A stretch of DNA of 17,785 nt from Chloroflexota bacterium (lineage in GTDB: Bacteria > Chloroflexota > Anaerolineae > Anaerolineales > Anaerolineaceae). Within the stretch, counting starts at the first letter, position 1; each line of letters starts with the position of its first letter. A program made the position numbers and the translations under genes. The notes below the pieces were generated by a model. That model did not search any database. It had not been told where the DNA came from and saw only the letters and a list, made by a program, of their open reading frames with translations. Shown piece by piece: positions 6,414 through 14,582 of this stretch. The stretch lies in assembly GCA_012800995.1 (NCBI GenBank), contig JAAZIH010000288.1, positions 1-17,785 of the forward strand. The letters are read 5' to 3'.

Positions 6414-7979
6414 ATGTATCTTTCAAAATCTTTTCTTAAAACGATGCTCACCTTGTTATTGTTTACTTTCTTGTTGAGTGCATGTGTGCAAGTTTCGCGG
6501 TCGTTTGAACCCTGGAAGGCTGCTACCCCACAATTTTACGGGACGGGTATCAGCACCCCAGAGCCAGAATCAGATCAAGATCTGGCAGATAACGCGGAGC
6601 CTCGAATTACCCTTACACTCGCGCCAGAACAAAACGTACCTACCCCCAATACGACTGTTATTGAAACCGAAGAACGTACTGAGAATTTCACCTATACTGT
6701 CAAGGCAGGTGATTATCTGGGCGCGATTGCGGTCAGATACCGTGTATCCGTTAATCAAATTATCCGCGTGAATAAGGGCGTTGATTTAAGCGTTTTACAT
6801 CCCCAGCAGCAAATCATTATTCCACCTGACAGCCGAAATCCATTTGGGTCTGATTTTAAAATTATCCCGGATTCAGAGCTGGTCTACGGTGAATCATTGA
6901 AAGATTTTGACACAATTGATGTCGTGAATCAATTCAATGGCGCTTTGAGCCGTTTTAGCGAGACTTTTTGGGATGGGCGGGTTTATAGTGGGGCGGAAGT
7001 CGTGCAGATGGTGGCGGATGAAAACGCTGTGAATCCGCGCTTGCTTCTGGCGATTTTAGAGTATCACGGGGGATGGCTCACCCAGGAAAGCGTGAGCGAA
7101 GAAACCAAACTCTATCCCATCGGTTACAAGGATTATAAGCTGGATGGCTTATGGGAATATCTCGACTGGGCGGCTGATCGTTTGATGGGGGGTTATACCG
7201 CCTGGCCAAAAGCTTATTTAAGCACGTGGAGTTTGCCGGATGAAAAGGTCTACCGCATCGCACCGACGATTAACCCCGGTACGGCGGGCATCCAAAACCT
7301 ATACGCGCGTTATTTATATGATTTTCAATTCACTGAAGCGATATCTGAAAACGGTCTTTATGCCACGTATAAAAAGTTATTTGGCGACCCGTTTGCCTTT
7401 TCTGCCAACGCTGAATTGCCCGAGGGGCTAAGCCAGCCCGAATTTATTTTACCTTTTGCGCATGGGGACATCTGGTCTTTTACCAGTGGACCACACTATG
7501 GCTGGGGCGTGGGGAGTCCTTGGGCTGCGTTGGATTTCGCGCCACCGGGTGATGAGCAAGATGTGGGGTGCTTTAGCAGTTATGCGCCCATTTTAGCCGT
7601 CGCTGATGGTCTGGTTGTCAGGTCGGATGTTGGATTTGTCGTTTTAGACCTGGATGGGGATGGGTCTGAACAGACTGGCTGGACTGTGCATTATATCCAT
7701 GTTGGGTCGGAGGGAAGAGTTGAAGTTGGTACACAAGTTGCAACAGGAGATGTAATCGGTGTTGCCTCATGCGAAGGCGGTTACAGCACCGGAACGCACT
7801 TTCACATTGCCAGACGCTATAACGGGCTTTGGGTCGACGCTTACGGTGAGATTCCCTTCAATTTAGAAGGGTGGATTGCTCATAGCACTGGCATTGCTTA
7901 CAACGGATACTTGGAAAAAAATGGAAAGAGAATTGAAGCTTACAATGGCCGTTCCCATGTCAATGAGATCTGGAGATAG
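6414..7979 (+). CDS. Lipoprotein with LysM, lysozyme-like region and variant M23 domain (paralogue A)
   Basis: This 521-residue surface lipoprotein has a signal peptide ending in lipobox LSAC (Cys24), then a Pro/Thr/Glu linker. A LysM peptidoglycan-binding domain spans residues 94-138. The middle region contains NPRLLLAILE (207-216), resembling the catalytic helix of soluble lytic transglycosylases, but with YHG where the catalytic Glu would be (His218). The C-terminal LytM/M23-like domain keeps Asp374, His429 and His462-x-His464. The first His of the HxxxD zinc motif is Trp370; a conserved GPH (His361) lies nearby. The loop DLDGDGSE (412-419) looks like a calcium-binding insert. Cys386 and Cys453 may form a disulfide. 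It probably binds and perhaps cleaves peptidoglycan outside the membrane. ATG at 6414 directly precedes the signal peptide; its ribosome site is weak. Confidence 0.88.
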   Translation: MYLSKSFLKTMLTLLLFTFLLSACVQVSRSFEPWKAATPQFYGTGISTPEPESDQDLADNAEPRITLTLAPEQNVPTPNTTVIETEERTENFTYTVKAGDYLGAIAVRYRVSVNQIIRVNKGVDLSVLHPQQQIIIPPDSRNPFGSDFKIIPDSELVYGESLKDFDTIDVVNQFNGALSRFSETFWDGRVYSGAEVVQMVADENAVNPRLLLAILEYHGGWLTQESVSEETKLYPIGYKDYKLDGLWEYLDWAADRLMGGYTAWPKAYLSTWSLPDEKVYRIAPTINPGTAGIQNLYARYLYDFQFTEAISENGLYATYKKLFGDPFAFSANAELPEGLSQPEFILPFAHGDIWSFTSGPHYGWGVGSPWAALDFAPPGDEQDVGCFSSYAPILAVADGLVVRSDVGFVVLDLDGDGSEQTGWTVHYIHVGSEGRVEVGTQVATGDVIGVASCEGGYSTGTHFHIARRYNGLWVDAYGEIPFNLEGWIAHSTGIAYNGYLEKNGKRIEAYNGRSHVNEIWR

Positions 7980-9642
7980 CCAAAAAACAGAAAAAAGAGA
8001 ACAAAAACGACTGACACGACAACGCATCTTAATGGTATGGTCAGCGATAACTTTTCTTGTCTTAGGCACCTTTATTTTCCAGGTAGGTCGCAACCGATCA
8101 CCTCAAGCAGCAGTCCTTGAGGATTTACCGGAAGCCAATTTGCTAAAAAGTTACAGCCTAAACACTGATGAAAACCCATTAGCCAACATAAACCAATCGA
8201 ATGAACCTGAAGAAGATCCAATAGCTGAAATTACAGATAATGAGCCTGTGGAAACACAGGTGGTTCCCTCTGAAGAAGAGGACGAGGAGACTAATCCAAC
8301 CGCGCTGCCAACCCAGGCGGAATTGAATGCTTATGCCAATGCCGCGCCTATCACTTATTACGCGCAAAGTGGTGATAGCCTGGGAGTACTGGCTGTGCGC
8401 TTTGGTGTGGAAATTGACGACATTAAAACCAGCGGCGAATTTTTGCCTAATCAACTCATCCCTGAAGGGCATGTTTTGTTTATTCCAGATAGATTAGGTG
8501 AGACCAGTCCAAGCCAGAAGGTTTTTCCGGACAGTGAAATTGTCAATTCTCCATCCGCGGTAGGGTTTGACGTGCAAGCCTTTGTTAATCAGGCTGGTGG
8601 GTTTTTATCGCGTTATTCTGAGTTGGTTTACGCAGAAGGTTCGTTGACCGGTGCGCAAATTATTGAAAAAGTTGCCTTGGAGTTTTCAATTCATCCACGT
8701 TTGTTGTTGGCGATGATTGAGTTCGAGAGTCATTGGGTTTATGGTCAGCCTGAAACGCCAAACCAAAAAGCCTTTCCTCTTGGCATTGTGAGCATCGATC
8801 GTCCCGGACTTTACAATCAGTTGGAACAAGCAGCGGGCATTTTAGGCACCGGCTATTACGGTTGGCGTGAAGGACGCACCGTGGTTTTGACCTTTAAAGA
8901 TGGCCAAACTTTACGATTGGCAGCAGAGCTCAACGCTGGCAGCGTGGCATTGATGCATTTTTACGCCAGCCAGAGCACGCTTCCGGAGTGGTTTGAGCAA
9001 ATCTACGGTGTCGATAACTTTGCTAACACCTATCAGCGTATGTTCGATGACCCCTGGCGCATCGCCGCTCACTATGAACCGCTGATAAGCGCTGATGTTT
9101 TGCAACCTGATTTAATTTTGCCTTTTGCTGAAGGCGTTGTTTGGACAATGACGGTTGGTCCTCACGCGGCATGGGGCGCGGCTGATGTGCGTGCCGCGCT
9201 TGATTTCTCACCTCCAAAAGCGGCGCCGGGTTGTGAACGTAACTACAGCTGGGTTACTTCTGTAGGTCCCGGAAACGTTTTGCGCTCTGAAAACGGCACG
9301 GTGGTTGTGGATATGGATGGCGATGGGAATGAGCAAACCGGTTGGGTCATCGTTTATTTGCATATTGGGTCAACAAATCGTGTGCCTGTGGGAACCTGGC
9401 TTAACGCCGGAGATCGCATTGGTCACCCAAGCTGTGAAGGAGGCAAGTCAACCGGCAGTCATCTGCATATCGCCCGAAAGTATAATGGCGAGTGGGTGCC
9501 GGCTGATGGTCCTATGCCCTTTATTATGAGTGGCTGGCGCGCGGTGATGGATCCCATTTCTTTGGGAGGCTGGTTGGTAAAAGGTGACGAAATTATAAAA
9601 GCAAATTTGTTTGGCGCGGAGAGCTCTCAGATTTCGCGCTAA
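7921..9642 (+). CDS. Membrane-anchored LysM, lysozyme-like and variant M23 protein (paralogue B)
   Basis: About 574 residues, same plan as paralogue A but anchored differently. A basic cytoplasmic N-terminus precedes one membrane helix (ILMVWSAITFLVLGTFIF), with no lipobox. An acidic linker leads to LysM (residues 147 to about 190). The middle region HPRLLLAMIEFESHW keeps a Glu (269) followed by Ser at the transglycosylase catalytic position. In the M23-like domain Asp428, His514 and His516 are kept; the HxxxD His is Arg424; His415 lies in GPHAAWG. DMDGDGNE begins at residue 464. The gene overlaps the end of A. ATG 7921 has GGA and an A-rich spacer upstream; in-frame ATGs at 7945, 7957 and 7963 are alternatives that shorten the overlap. 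Cotranscription with A is likely. Confidence 0.86.
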   Translation: MERELKLTMAVPMSMRSGDSQKTEKREQKRLTRQRILMVWSAITFLVLGTFIFQVGRNRSPQAAVLEDLPEANLLKSYSLNTDENPLANINQSNEPEEDPIAEITDNEPVETQVVPSEEEDEETNPTALPTQAELNAYANAAPITYYAQSGDSLGVLAVRFGVEIDDIKTSGEFLPNQLIPEGHVLFIPDRLGETSPSQKVFPDSEIVNSPSAVGFDVQAFVNQAGGFLSRYSELVYAEGSLTGAQIIEKVALEFSIHPRLLLAMIEFESHWVYGQPETPNQKAFPLGIVSIDRPGLYNQLEQAAGILGTGYYGWREGRTVVLTFKDGQTLRLAAELNAGSVALMHFYASQSTLPEWFEQIYGVDNFANTYQRMFDDPWRIAAHYEPLISADVLQPDLILPFAEGVVWTMTVGPHAAWGAADVRAALDFSPPKAAPGCERNYSWVTSVGPGNVLRSENGTVVVDMDGDGNEQTGWVIVYLHIGSTNRVPVGTWLNAGDRIGHPSCEGGKSTGSHLHIARKYNGEWVPADGPMPFIMSGWRAVMDPISLGGWLVKGDEIIKANLFGAESSQISR

Positions 9643-9661
9643 TAATAGCTTTTTGAAATTA

Positions 9662-9670
9662 TGGTATAGT
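9662..9670 (+). promoter_or_regulatory. Extended -10 promoter upstream of paralogue C
   Basis: TGGTATAGT is an extended -10 element in the 56-base gap between paralogues B and C. No good -35 box is seen. Transcription would start near 9676-9678. That makes the ATG at 9678 unlikely and favours the ATG at 9699. Read-through from B is also possible because no terminator separates them. Confidence 0.4.
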
Positions 9671-9698
9671 CCTTTTAATGCCCTTTTTGGGTACAGCT

Positions 9699-11174
9699 AT
9701 GAAGATTTTTCGTAACATTCTTATTATTGCGAGCCTGTTTATCCTACTTGTCTTAACTGTTCTGTCTTGTCAGCCTGAAAGACCGCAATATATTGTTTCG
9801 CAACTATATGAGGAAACTCTTGAGGCTCTTCCCAGTGCCACACCTTATGACGAACGGCCGGTTTATGAGCCGGGAACTTTGGTTGACTATATCGCGCAAA
9901 GCGGCGATAGCCTTGAGCTGCTTGCCTGGCGCTTTGGCAGTTCGCGACGCGAAATTCTTTTTCATAATCCGGATATTCCCAAGGATATAACCACCTTGCC
10001 ACCGGGCTATCCAATGAAAATGCCCATCTATTACAAACCTTTTTGGGGAACAAGTTATCAGATTATTCCGGATGCTGTTTTTGTTAACGGACCCGATGCG
10101 ATTGGCTTCGACACGAAAGCCTTTCTAAAGTCAACGCCTGGTTGGTTCAAGCATTATCGTGGTCCTGTGGACGACCAGTCGATGAGCGCGGCTGAGATGA
10201 TTGATCATTACGCCATGAATTACAGCCTTAATCCTAAGCTTTTACTGGCGCTCATTGAGCATCAAACTGGTGCGTTGAGTAATCCCCAGCGAGACAAAGC
10301 AAGCGAAGAAGCTTTCCTTGGTTTTCAAAATCAGCATAAAGGGGTGAGTTTGCAGGTATCCTTTGTCGCGAATTTGTTAAATGACTATTTCTACCGCTAT
10401 TTCAACATGGAGCTTGGGGCAATACATTATAAAGATGGCACGATGGAAAATGTTGATCCCTGGCAAAACTCTGCCACGGTTGCTCTGCAGCTTTATTTTA
10501 ACGATATATACGAGGCTGAAATTTATAAACGCGCGATTGGACCGGATGGATTCGCGCGTACCTTTATGGGCATGTTTGGTGACCCCTGGGCGCGGGATTT
10601 AACGGTTATCCCTGGAAGCCTGACCCAACCAGAAATGCGATTGCCTTTTCAAAAGAATACGGTGTGGGCATATACCGGTGGGCCACACTCCGGTTGGGGA
10701 ACTGGCAAGCCTTGGTCTGCAATTGATTTCGCGCCTCCATTGCCCAGCCAGGGTTGTGTGAAGACGGAGCAATTCGCACTTGCGGTGGCTGATGGTGTGG
10801 TGGCACGGACTGGGCCGGGAATTGTTATGCTCGATTTGGATGGTGATGGCGATGAACGCACAGGCTGGGTTGTCTTGTATCTGCATATCGCGGAAGAAGG
10901 GCGGGTGAAAGAAGGTGACGTGCTCAAATTAGGCGATCGTGTGGGGCATCCTTCGTGTGAAGGGGGCAGGTCAACGGGAACACATGTTCACCTGGCGCGT
11001 AAATACAATGGGCAGTGGATTCCGGCAGCGTCTGAGGTTTTGCCCTTCAAGCTTTCCGGTTGGATTCCGGTAGAGGGTGAGAAACCCTATGAGGGTTGGT
11101 TAAAGTTAGGTGATATACTTGTGCGGGCGAGTGTCTTTTCGGACGCGGAGAGCATGATTCCTGCAGATAAGTAA
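9699..11174 (+). CDS. Lipoprotein with LysM, transglycosylase-like region and variant M23 domain (paralogue C)
   Basis: 491 residues from the ATG at 9699, which gives a clean lipoprotein signal (MKIFRN, hydrophobic core, lipobox VLSC). The ATG at 9678 would add seven residues and coincides with a likely transcription start. LysM begins at residue 64 (YIAQSGDSLELLAWRFG). The middle region NPKLLLALIEHQTGA has Gln189 where a transglycosylase would have Glu. The M23-like domain has Asp343, His429 and His431, with Trp339 replacing the HxxxD His and His330 in GPHSGWG. The DLDGDGDERTGW loop starts at residue 379. Two Cys flank the core as in A and B. It is the last of the three tandem paralogues and ends before a strong terminator. 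A peptidoglycan-binding or hydrolytic role is inferred; activity is uncertain because key positions differ. Confidence 0.87.
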   Translation: MKIFRNILIIASLFILLVLTVLSCQPERPQYIVSQLYEETLEALPSATPYDERPVYEPGTLVDYIAQSGDSLELLAWRFGSSRREILFHNPDIPKDITTLPPGYPMKMPIYYKPFWGTSYQIIPDAVFVNGPDAIGFDTKAFLKSTPGWFKHYRGPVDDQSMSAAEMIDHYAMNYSLNPKLLLALIEHQTGALSNPQRDKASEEAFLGFQNQHKGVSLQVSFVANLLNDYFYRYFNMELGAIHYKDGTMENVDPWQNSATVALQLYFNDIYEAEIYKRAIGPDGFARTFMGMFGDPWARDLTVIPGSLTQPEMRLPFQKNTVWAYTGGPHSGWGTGKPWSAIDFAPPLPSQGCVKTEQFALAVADGVVARTGPGIVMLDLDGDGDERTGWVVLYLHIAEEGRVKEGDVLKLGDRVGHPSCEGGRSTGTHVHLARKYNGQWIPAASEVLPFKLSGWIPVEGEKPYEGWLKLGDILVRASVFSDAESMIPADK

Positions 11175-11254
11175 AACATGCTTTTTAAGAACAAGACAGT
11201 GCTGAGCTTTATGTGTTGATGAAAAGAATCCTTTAAAACCTGGGCTTTATGTAT

Positions 11255-11290
11255 AAAAAAGGAGATGTGTTTGAACGCATCTCCTTTTTT
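11255..11290. terminator. Bidirectional terminator between convergent envelope genes
   Basis: A perfect 13-bp stem AAAAAAGGAGATG/CATCTCCTTTTTT surrounds a 10-base loop. Because the stem itself carries A and T runs at its ends, it can stop transcription from both sides. It serves paralogue C (+) and the LysM/M23 gene at 11332-12939 (-). Confidence 0.88.
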
Positions 11291-11331
11291 AACGGTTTCT
11301 AAACCTTGTTAGAAGCTACTATGTTCGCCCA

Positions 11332-12939
11332 TTAAAGCCCAAAGTTATGGGGGTTAACGGGAGAACCGTTATAGCGAATTTCAAAATGCAGGTGTGGGCC
11401 ACTTGAGTTGCCCGTGCTTCCCATGTAGCCAATCGTAGACCCTCCATAAACTGCCTGGCCGCAACCGACATTTATTCCGCCATCCATCAGGTGAGCATAA
11501 AGGCTGATATAACCATTCATATGGTCAACGACAATTGTATTGCCATAACCCCGGTCAGACCATCCAGCATAGATAATCACGCCACTATCTGCTGCAAAGA
11601 TGGGAGTGCCGGTCGTGCCGCCATAGTCGAGTCCATTATGGACAGGTGGATTGTACTCATAACCGGAAATGTAAGAGCTGGGTGTAGGCAATTGCCAGGC
11701 TCCTGATCCTACCATGGTTAATGAGCTGCCACATGAGAAAGCTCCCAGATACGATACATTCGCGCGTTTTACGTTGGGGTTCTTGTCTGATGGTACGTAA
11801 GAGACCCAGCTGGGTGTCATGCCCTTACCGCCGGGTATGTAAAGGAATTTGCCGGTAGCAATCTTGGGCAGGCTGAAATCGCCGACTTCTTCTTCAGTTA
11901 TGTCATTCATGGCTTCGGCAAAGATGTCTTCTGGCTCAACGCCGTAAGTTCGCGATACCGCGTTTAGACCTTCTCCATAAGACCAGGCATGGTAGACACC
12001 ATCTTCGGGCAGAATGATAAGCGATTGTCCAGGGTAGATGCCATCTGGGGTGTCTCCGATGATGTATCGGTTAGCCCACAAAATGGTTTCAGGTTCGAGA
12101 CCAAAATCTTCCGCGATACTAAAAATCGAATCCTTGGCTTGAACTTCATAGGATATGATTTCAGTGCGTGGTTCCGGATAACTTTCGGAATCACCCTTGG
12201 GCAAAGAGTGAAGCTTTTGAACCGCGGCGTAATAGAGTAAGGTGTCATTCGCGAAATAGTCTGGCAAGGTGCCACCAGGTATAACCAAGCGAGTGCCTGG
12301 CAAAATGTTGGGATTCGAAAGCGAGCCAAGCTTTTCTCGGTCAAGGTTATTACCGGGATAATCGATGATGTCATCAGGACTAACGTTGTAGTATTTCGCG
12401 ACACCGTTCAGCCCTTCACCAGCAAACCATTTGTGGTAAGCGCCATTTACAGGCAAAATGAAAATCGATTCGCCAGCCGTGTATTCAAGCACGTTGGTAC
12501 CTTGCTCATAGCGGTTCGCCCAGATAATGGTATCGGGCCAAATACCGTATTTATCAGCAATTTCGGTTATCGTTTCACCTTCCTGGATAACATGTGTTAT
12601 GACCTCGGTGCGTGGTTCTGCTGTAACGACAACCACCTCGGTTGGTTCCTCAGTCACTCGTGTGGCTGTTGGCACGGCAGTGTCTTTTTTGACAAAAGGC
12701 GTGGCTTGATGGTCGTGTGTTGGGGTTTCGGTGCTTATGTCAACGGTTTCTTTTTCTTTGGGCTTAATCAGCCAAATGGCTAAGAGAATGCCTGCCAGAA
12801 CGAGCAGGGCAATCGCCCCAATAATCGCGGGTTCTTTGTAAAAAAGTTTTTTCTCTGATTTTTGCTTGCTTGTCGGCTCTTTACTGCTAAGCTCAGAGCT
12901 TGAAAAGTTAGCTTCATTTTTCTTATCTGTATCAGTCAT
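11332..12939 (-). CDS. Membrane-anchored LysM-repeat M23 metallopeptidase (canonical zinc site)
   Basis: 535 residues from the ATG at 12939, chosen for its strong TAGGAG ribosome site five to six bases upstream; the in-frame extension to 12978 has none. A polar cytoplasmic tail precedes one membrane helix (38-58), then a Thr/Pro/Val/Glu linker. Four LysM-like units follow (about 115-163, 168-222, 262-311, 318-371), arranged as a duplicated pair. The M23 endopeptidase domain (about 430-530) has the full zinc set: His434 and Asp438 in HNGLD, His483 in YAHL, and His516 and His518 in GPHLHFE. It likely cleaves peptide cross-links in peptidoglycan outside the membrane. It is convergent with the three variant paralogues and differs from them in every catalytic motif, so it is a separate branch of the family. 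Confidence 0.94.
   Translation of the reverse strand: MTDTDKKNEANFSSSELSSKEPTSKQKSEKKLFYKEPAIIGAIALLVLAGILLAIWLIKPKEKETVDISTETPTHDHQATPFVKKDTAVPTATRVTEEPTEVVVVTAEPRTEVITHVIQEGETITEIADKYGIWPDTIIWANRYEQGTNVLEYTAGESIFILPVNGAYHKWFAGEGLNGVAKYYNVSPDDIIDYPGNNLDREKLGSLSNPNILPGTRLVIPGGTLPDYFANDTLLYYAAVQKLHSLPKGDSESYPEPRTEIISYEVQAKDSIFSIAEDFGLEPETILWANRYIIGDTPDGIYPGQSLIILPEDGVYHAWSYGEGLNAVSRTYGVEPEDIFAEAMNDITEEEVGDFSLPKIATGKFLYIPGGKGMTPSWVSYVPSDKNPNVKRANVSYLGAFSCGSSLTMVGSGAWQLPTPSSYISGYEYNPPVHNGLDYGGTTGTPIFAADSGVIIYAGWSDRGYGNTIVVDHMNGYISLYAHLMDGGINVGCGQAVYGGSTIGYMGSTGNSSGPHLHFEIRYNGSPVNPHNFGL
11830..12618 (-). repeat. Internal duplication of a LysM pair within the M23 gene
   Basis: Protein residues 108-222 and 256-370 repeat with a period of about 148 residues. 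Matching landmarks are EPRTE, WANRY, ILP, GxYHxW, GEGLN, and a closing IPGG. Each copy has one recognisable LysM followed by a more divergent one. The copies differ at many positions, so the duplication is old. Confidence 0.85.
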
Positions 12940-13003
12940 GTTTACTCCTAAATAGTGTTGGAAAATTACAACCAACAATGTAAGCTTAAACTAACGGATA
13001 TTC

Positions 13004-13031
13004 ATTATAACGCATTATTGAGAACCTGTAA
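13004..13031 (-). promoter_or_regulatory. Promoter of the canonical M23 gene
   Basis: On the minus strand TTACAG (13031-13026), a 16-base spacer and a perfect TATAAT (13009-13004). It sits just after the stop of the M1 peptidase gene and gives a leader of about 58 bases. The start site near 12997 is consistent with translation from 12939. Confidence 0.6.
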
Positions 13032-13036
13032 TTTGA

Positions 13037-14542
13037 TTAATCACGAAAGTATTGGGTCAAGAGACCGCTGAGATTTGCATTGCTGTGGTCGGAGATCGCT
13101 TTGAAGAAATCCTCAGCAGTTGCTATTTTCCAGGTATTCGTGTAGGCATAATCTTTGAGCGCTGCAAAAAAGGCTTCATCGCCCACTGTGCGTCGCAAAT
13201 CATCCATGAATCTGGCGCCGTTGAGGTAAACCGCGGCGCGATATTTGACATAACCGCCTTCAATATGGATATCAGAGTTCACATAACCGCTGTGGTCATA
13301 TTCAAAAACCCGATTGCGCCACCACCAATCCACCGATTCCGGATGATAGCGTTCAAAATAGAGCATCTCCATGTAAGTGGCTATTGCTTCATCCAGCCAG
13401 GGTTCGTTGACGGTATCGTTTCCAATCAGGCTATAGAACCATTGATGTGAAAGCTCGTGGGGCGTGAGTATGGTCATATTGTTGCGTTCGCCTTCAATGT
13501 AGAAGTCAATCACCTTGTGGCTAAGCATGAACATGCCGTCCATTTCCATGTTGTGCAAGAAGTCACCGGCAACAATCGAAATCATTTCGCGGGGATAGGG
13601 GTAAAAGAGCTCTTCAAAGAGTTCAAGCGCTTTTCGGGCTATTTCGCAAAGCGCGGGACCTTTGTCTTGATTGTTCATGAACATATAAGTGTGGATGCGG
13701 GTGCCGTTATGCACAATTTCGTGTTCAAAATAACTGTCGCTGACTGAAAAAGCAAAGGCGCGCGCCAGTGGCAGTGTGTAGTAAAAGGTACCATCCCTGT
13801 TTTCGCCAGGCGCGCTGGCGGCGACTTCAATGAGTTCGGGTTGGTTGATGAGCTTCAAACTGACATCAAAGTCGGCAATTTCCTGAACCAAATACTCGCC
13901 AACGATGATGTTATCCACATCGGTTACGCGATTATAGGCAATCCAGCCGTTTTCAAGGTCGTAAGGTGGGATAAAAGGATACCAATCAGCAACATTGAGC
14001 TGACGGTTGGTGTGGCCAAAAATTCCCTGATGCGCGGGGAAACGCAGTCGAAAGAGGATGGTGATGGTGGTGCTTTCGAGGTTTTGCAAGGGGGGATCTA
14101 ACTTGACCCAGGTGCGCACACCTTCATCACGGTGGCTCTGAACGCGCTCACCCGTAAGAGATTGCAGGTTATAGGCATCTTCAAAATCGCGCGGTGGGAC
14201 GAGCAGGAGGATTTCATCCATAGCTTGTCCACTGCGATTGGTATAGGTGACATTCTCGCTGACAGTGCCATATTTTGAGTAGTAGTCCAGAATAAGATCC
14301 AGTTTGTAGTGGGTTCTATGTTCTGGTGGCTCGGGCAATTGGCTTTGGGGAGGTAAGGTTTCGATGATTTCAATCTCGTTTGTTTCAATCGGGGTTGGGG
14401 TGTCGATGAACGGCAAGTCACCTGATACAACCTGTGGCGCAGGTAAATCGCCTGTCTCGATGGAATCTTTGGAACAACTGCCCAAAAAAACGAGCAGGGA
14501 CAGGATGAGGATAAGTCTGTAAAAAAGGTGCATGTGTCGCAT
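13037..14542 (-). CDS. M1-family zinc metallopeptidase, lipoprotein
   Basis: 501 residues from the ATG at 14542, which places a lipoprotein signal (hydrophobic core ending LGSC, Cys23) at the N-terminus. ATG 14551 is possible. The frame extends to 14596, but that point coincides with a likely transcription start. A Pro/Thr/Glu linker (24-75) leads to an M1-type N-terminal beta domain and the thermolysin-like catalytic domain. The zinc motif is HELSH (362-366) with Glu385 18 residues further on (NEPWLDEAIATY). The exopeptidase GAMEN-type motif appears as NMEMDGMFML (331-340), with Glu333 as the likely N-terminus anchor. No long C-terminal ERAP-like domain is present, so it is a short M1 form. 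It probably trims peptides on the outer face of the membrane. Confidence 0.92.
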   Translation of the reverse strand: MRHMHLFYRLILILSLLVFLGSCSKDSIETGDLPAPQVVSGDLPFIDTPTPIETNEIEIIETLPPQSQLPEPPEHRTHYKLDLILDYYSKYGTVSENVTYTNRSGQAMDEILLLVPPRDFEDAYNLQSLTGERVQSHRDEGVRTWVKLDPPLQNLESTTITILFRLRFPAHQGIFGHTNRQLNVADWYPFIPPYDLENGWIAYNRVTDVDNIIVGEYLVQEIADFDVSLKLINQPELIEVAASAPGENRDGTFYYTLPLARAFAFSVSDSYFEHEIVHNGTRIHTYMFMNNQDKGPALCEIARKALELFEELFYPYPREMISIVAGDFLHNMEMDGMFMLSHKVIDFYIEGERNNMTILTPHELSHQWFYSLIGNDTVNEPWLDEAIATYMEMLYFERYHPESVDWWWRNRVFEYDHSGYVNSDIHIEGGYVKYRAAVYLNGARFMDDLRRTVGDEAFFAALKDYAYTNTWKIATAEDFFKAISDHSNANLSGLLTQYFRD

Positions 14543-14555
14543 TGTGACCATTTTA

Positions 14556-14582
14556 CCAGTTTTCTGGGAATACAAAAACTGG
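14556..14582 (-). promoter_or_regulatory. Hairpin just upstream of the M1 peptidase start
   Basis: On the minus strand CCAGTTTT pairs perfectly over 8 bp with AAAACTGG around an 11-base loop, ending a few bases before ATG 14551. No Shine-Dalgarno sequence is visible downstream, so the hairpin could affect translation. Its 5' arm is also the 3' arm of the larger hairpin at 14575-14627, so the two structures exclude each other. Confidence 0.45.

Noticed and set aside
9678..9698. ATG at 9678 as the start of paralogue C
   Set aside because: It coincides with the likely transcription start of the TGGTATAGT promoter and adds residues before a complete lipoprotein signal that starts at 9699.
11964..12404. 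Open frame of 146 codons on the minus strand in another frame of the LysM/M23 gene
   Set aside because: Shadow of the real frame, which has LysM motifs throughout; the alternative translation has no domain-like pattern.
12433..12783. Open frame of 116 codons on the plus strand inside the LysM/M23 gene
   Set aside because: It lies opposite a clear LysM-linker coding region, has low-complexity composition and no ribosome site.
13052..13450. Open frame of 132 codons on the plus strand opposite the M1 peptidase
   Set aside because: Antisense to the catalytic domain coding region, with no recognisable protein features or ribosome site.
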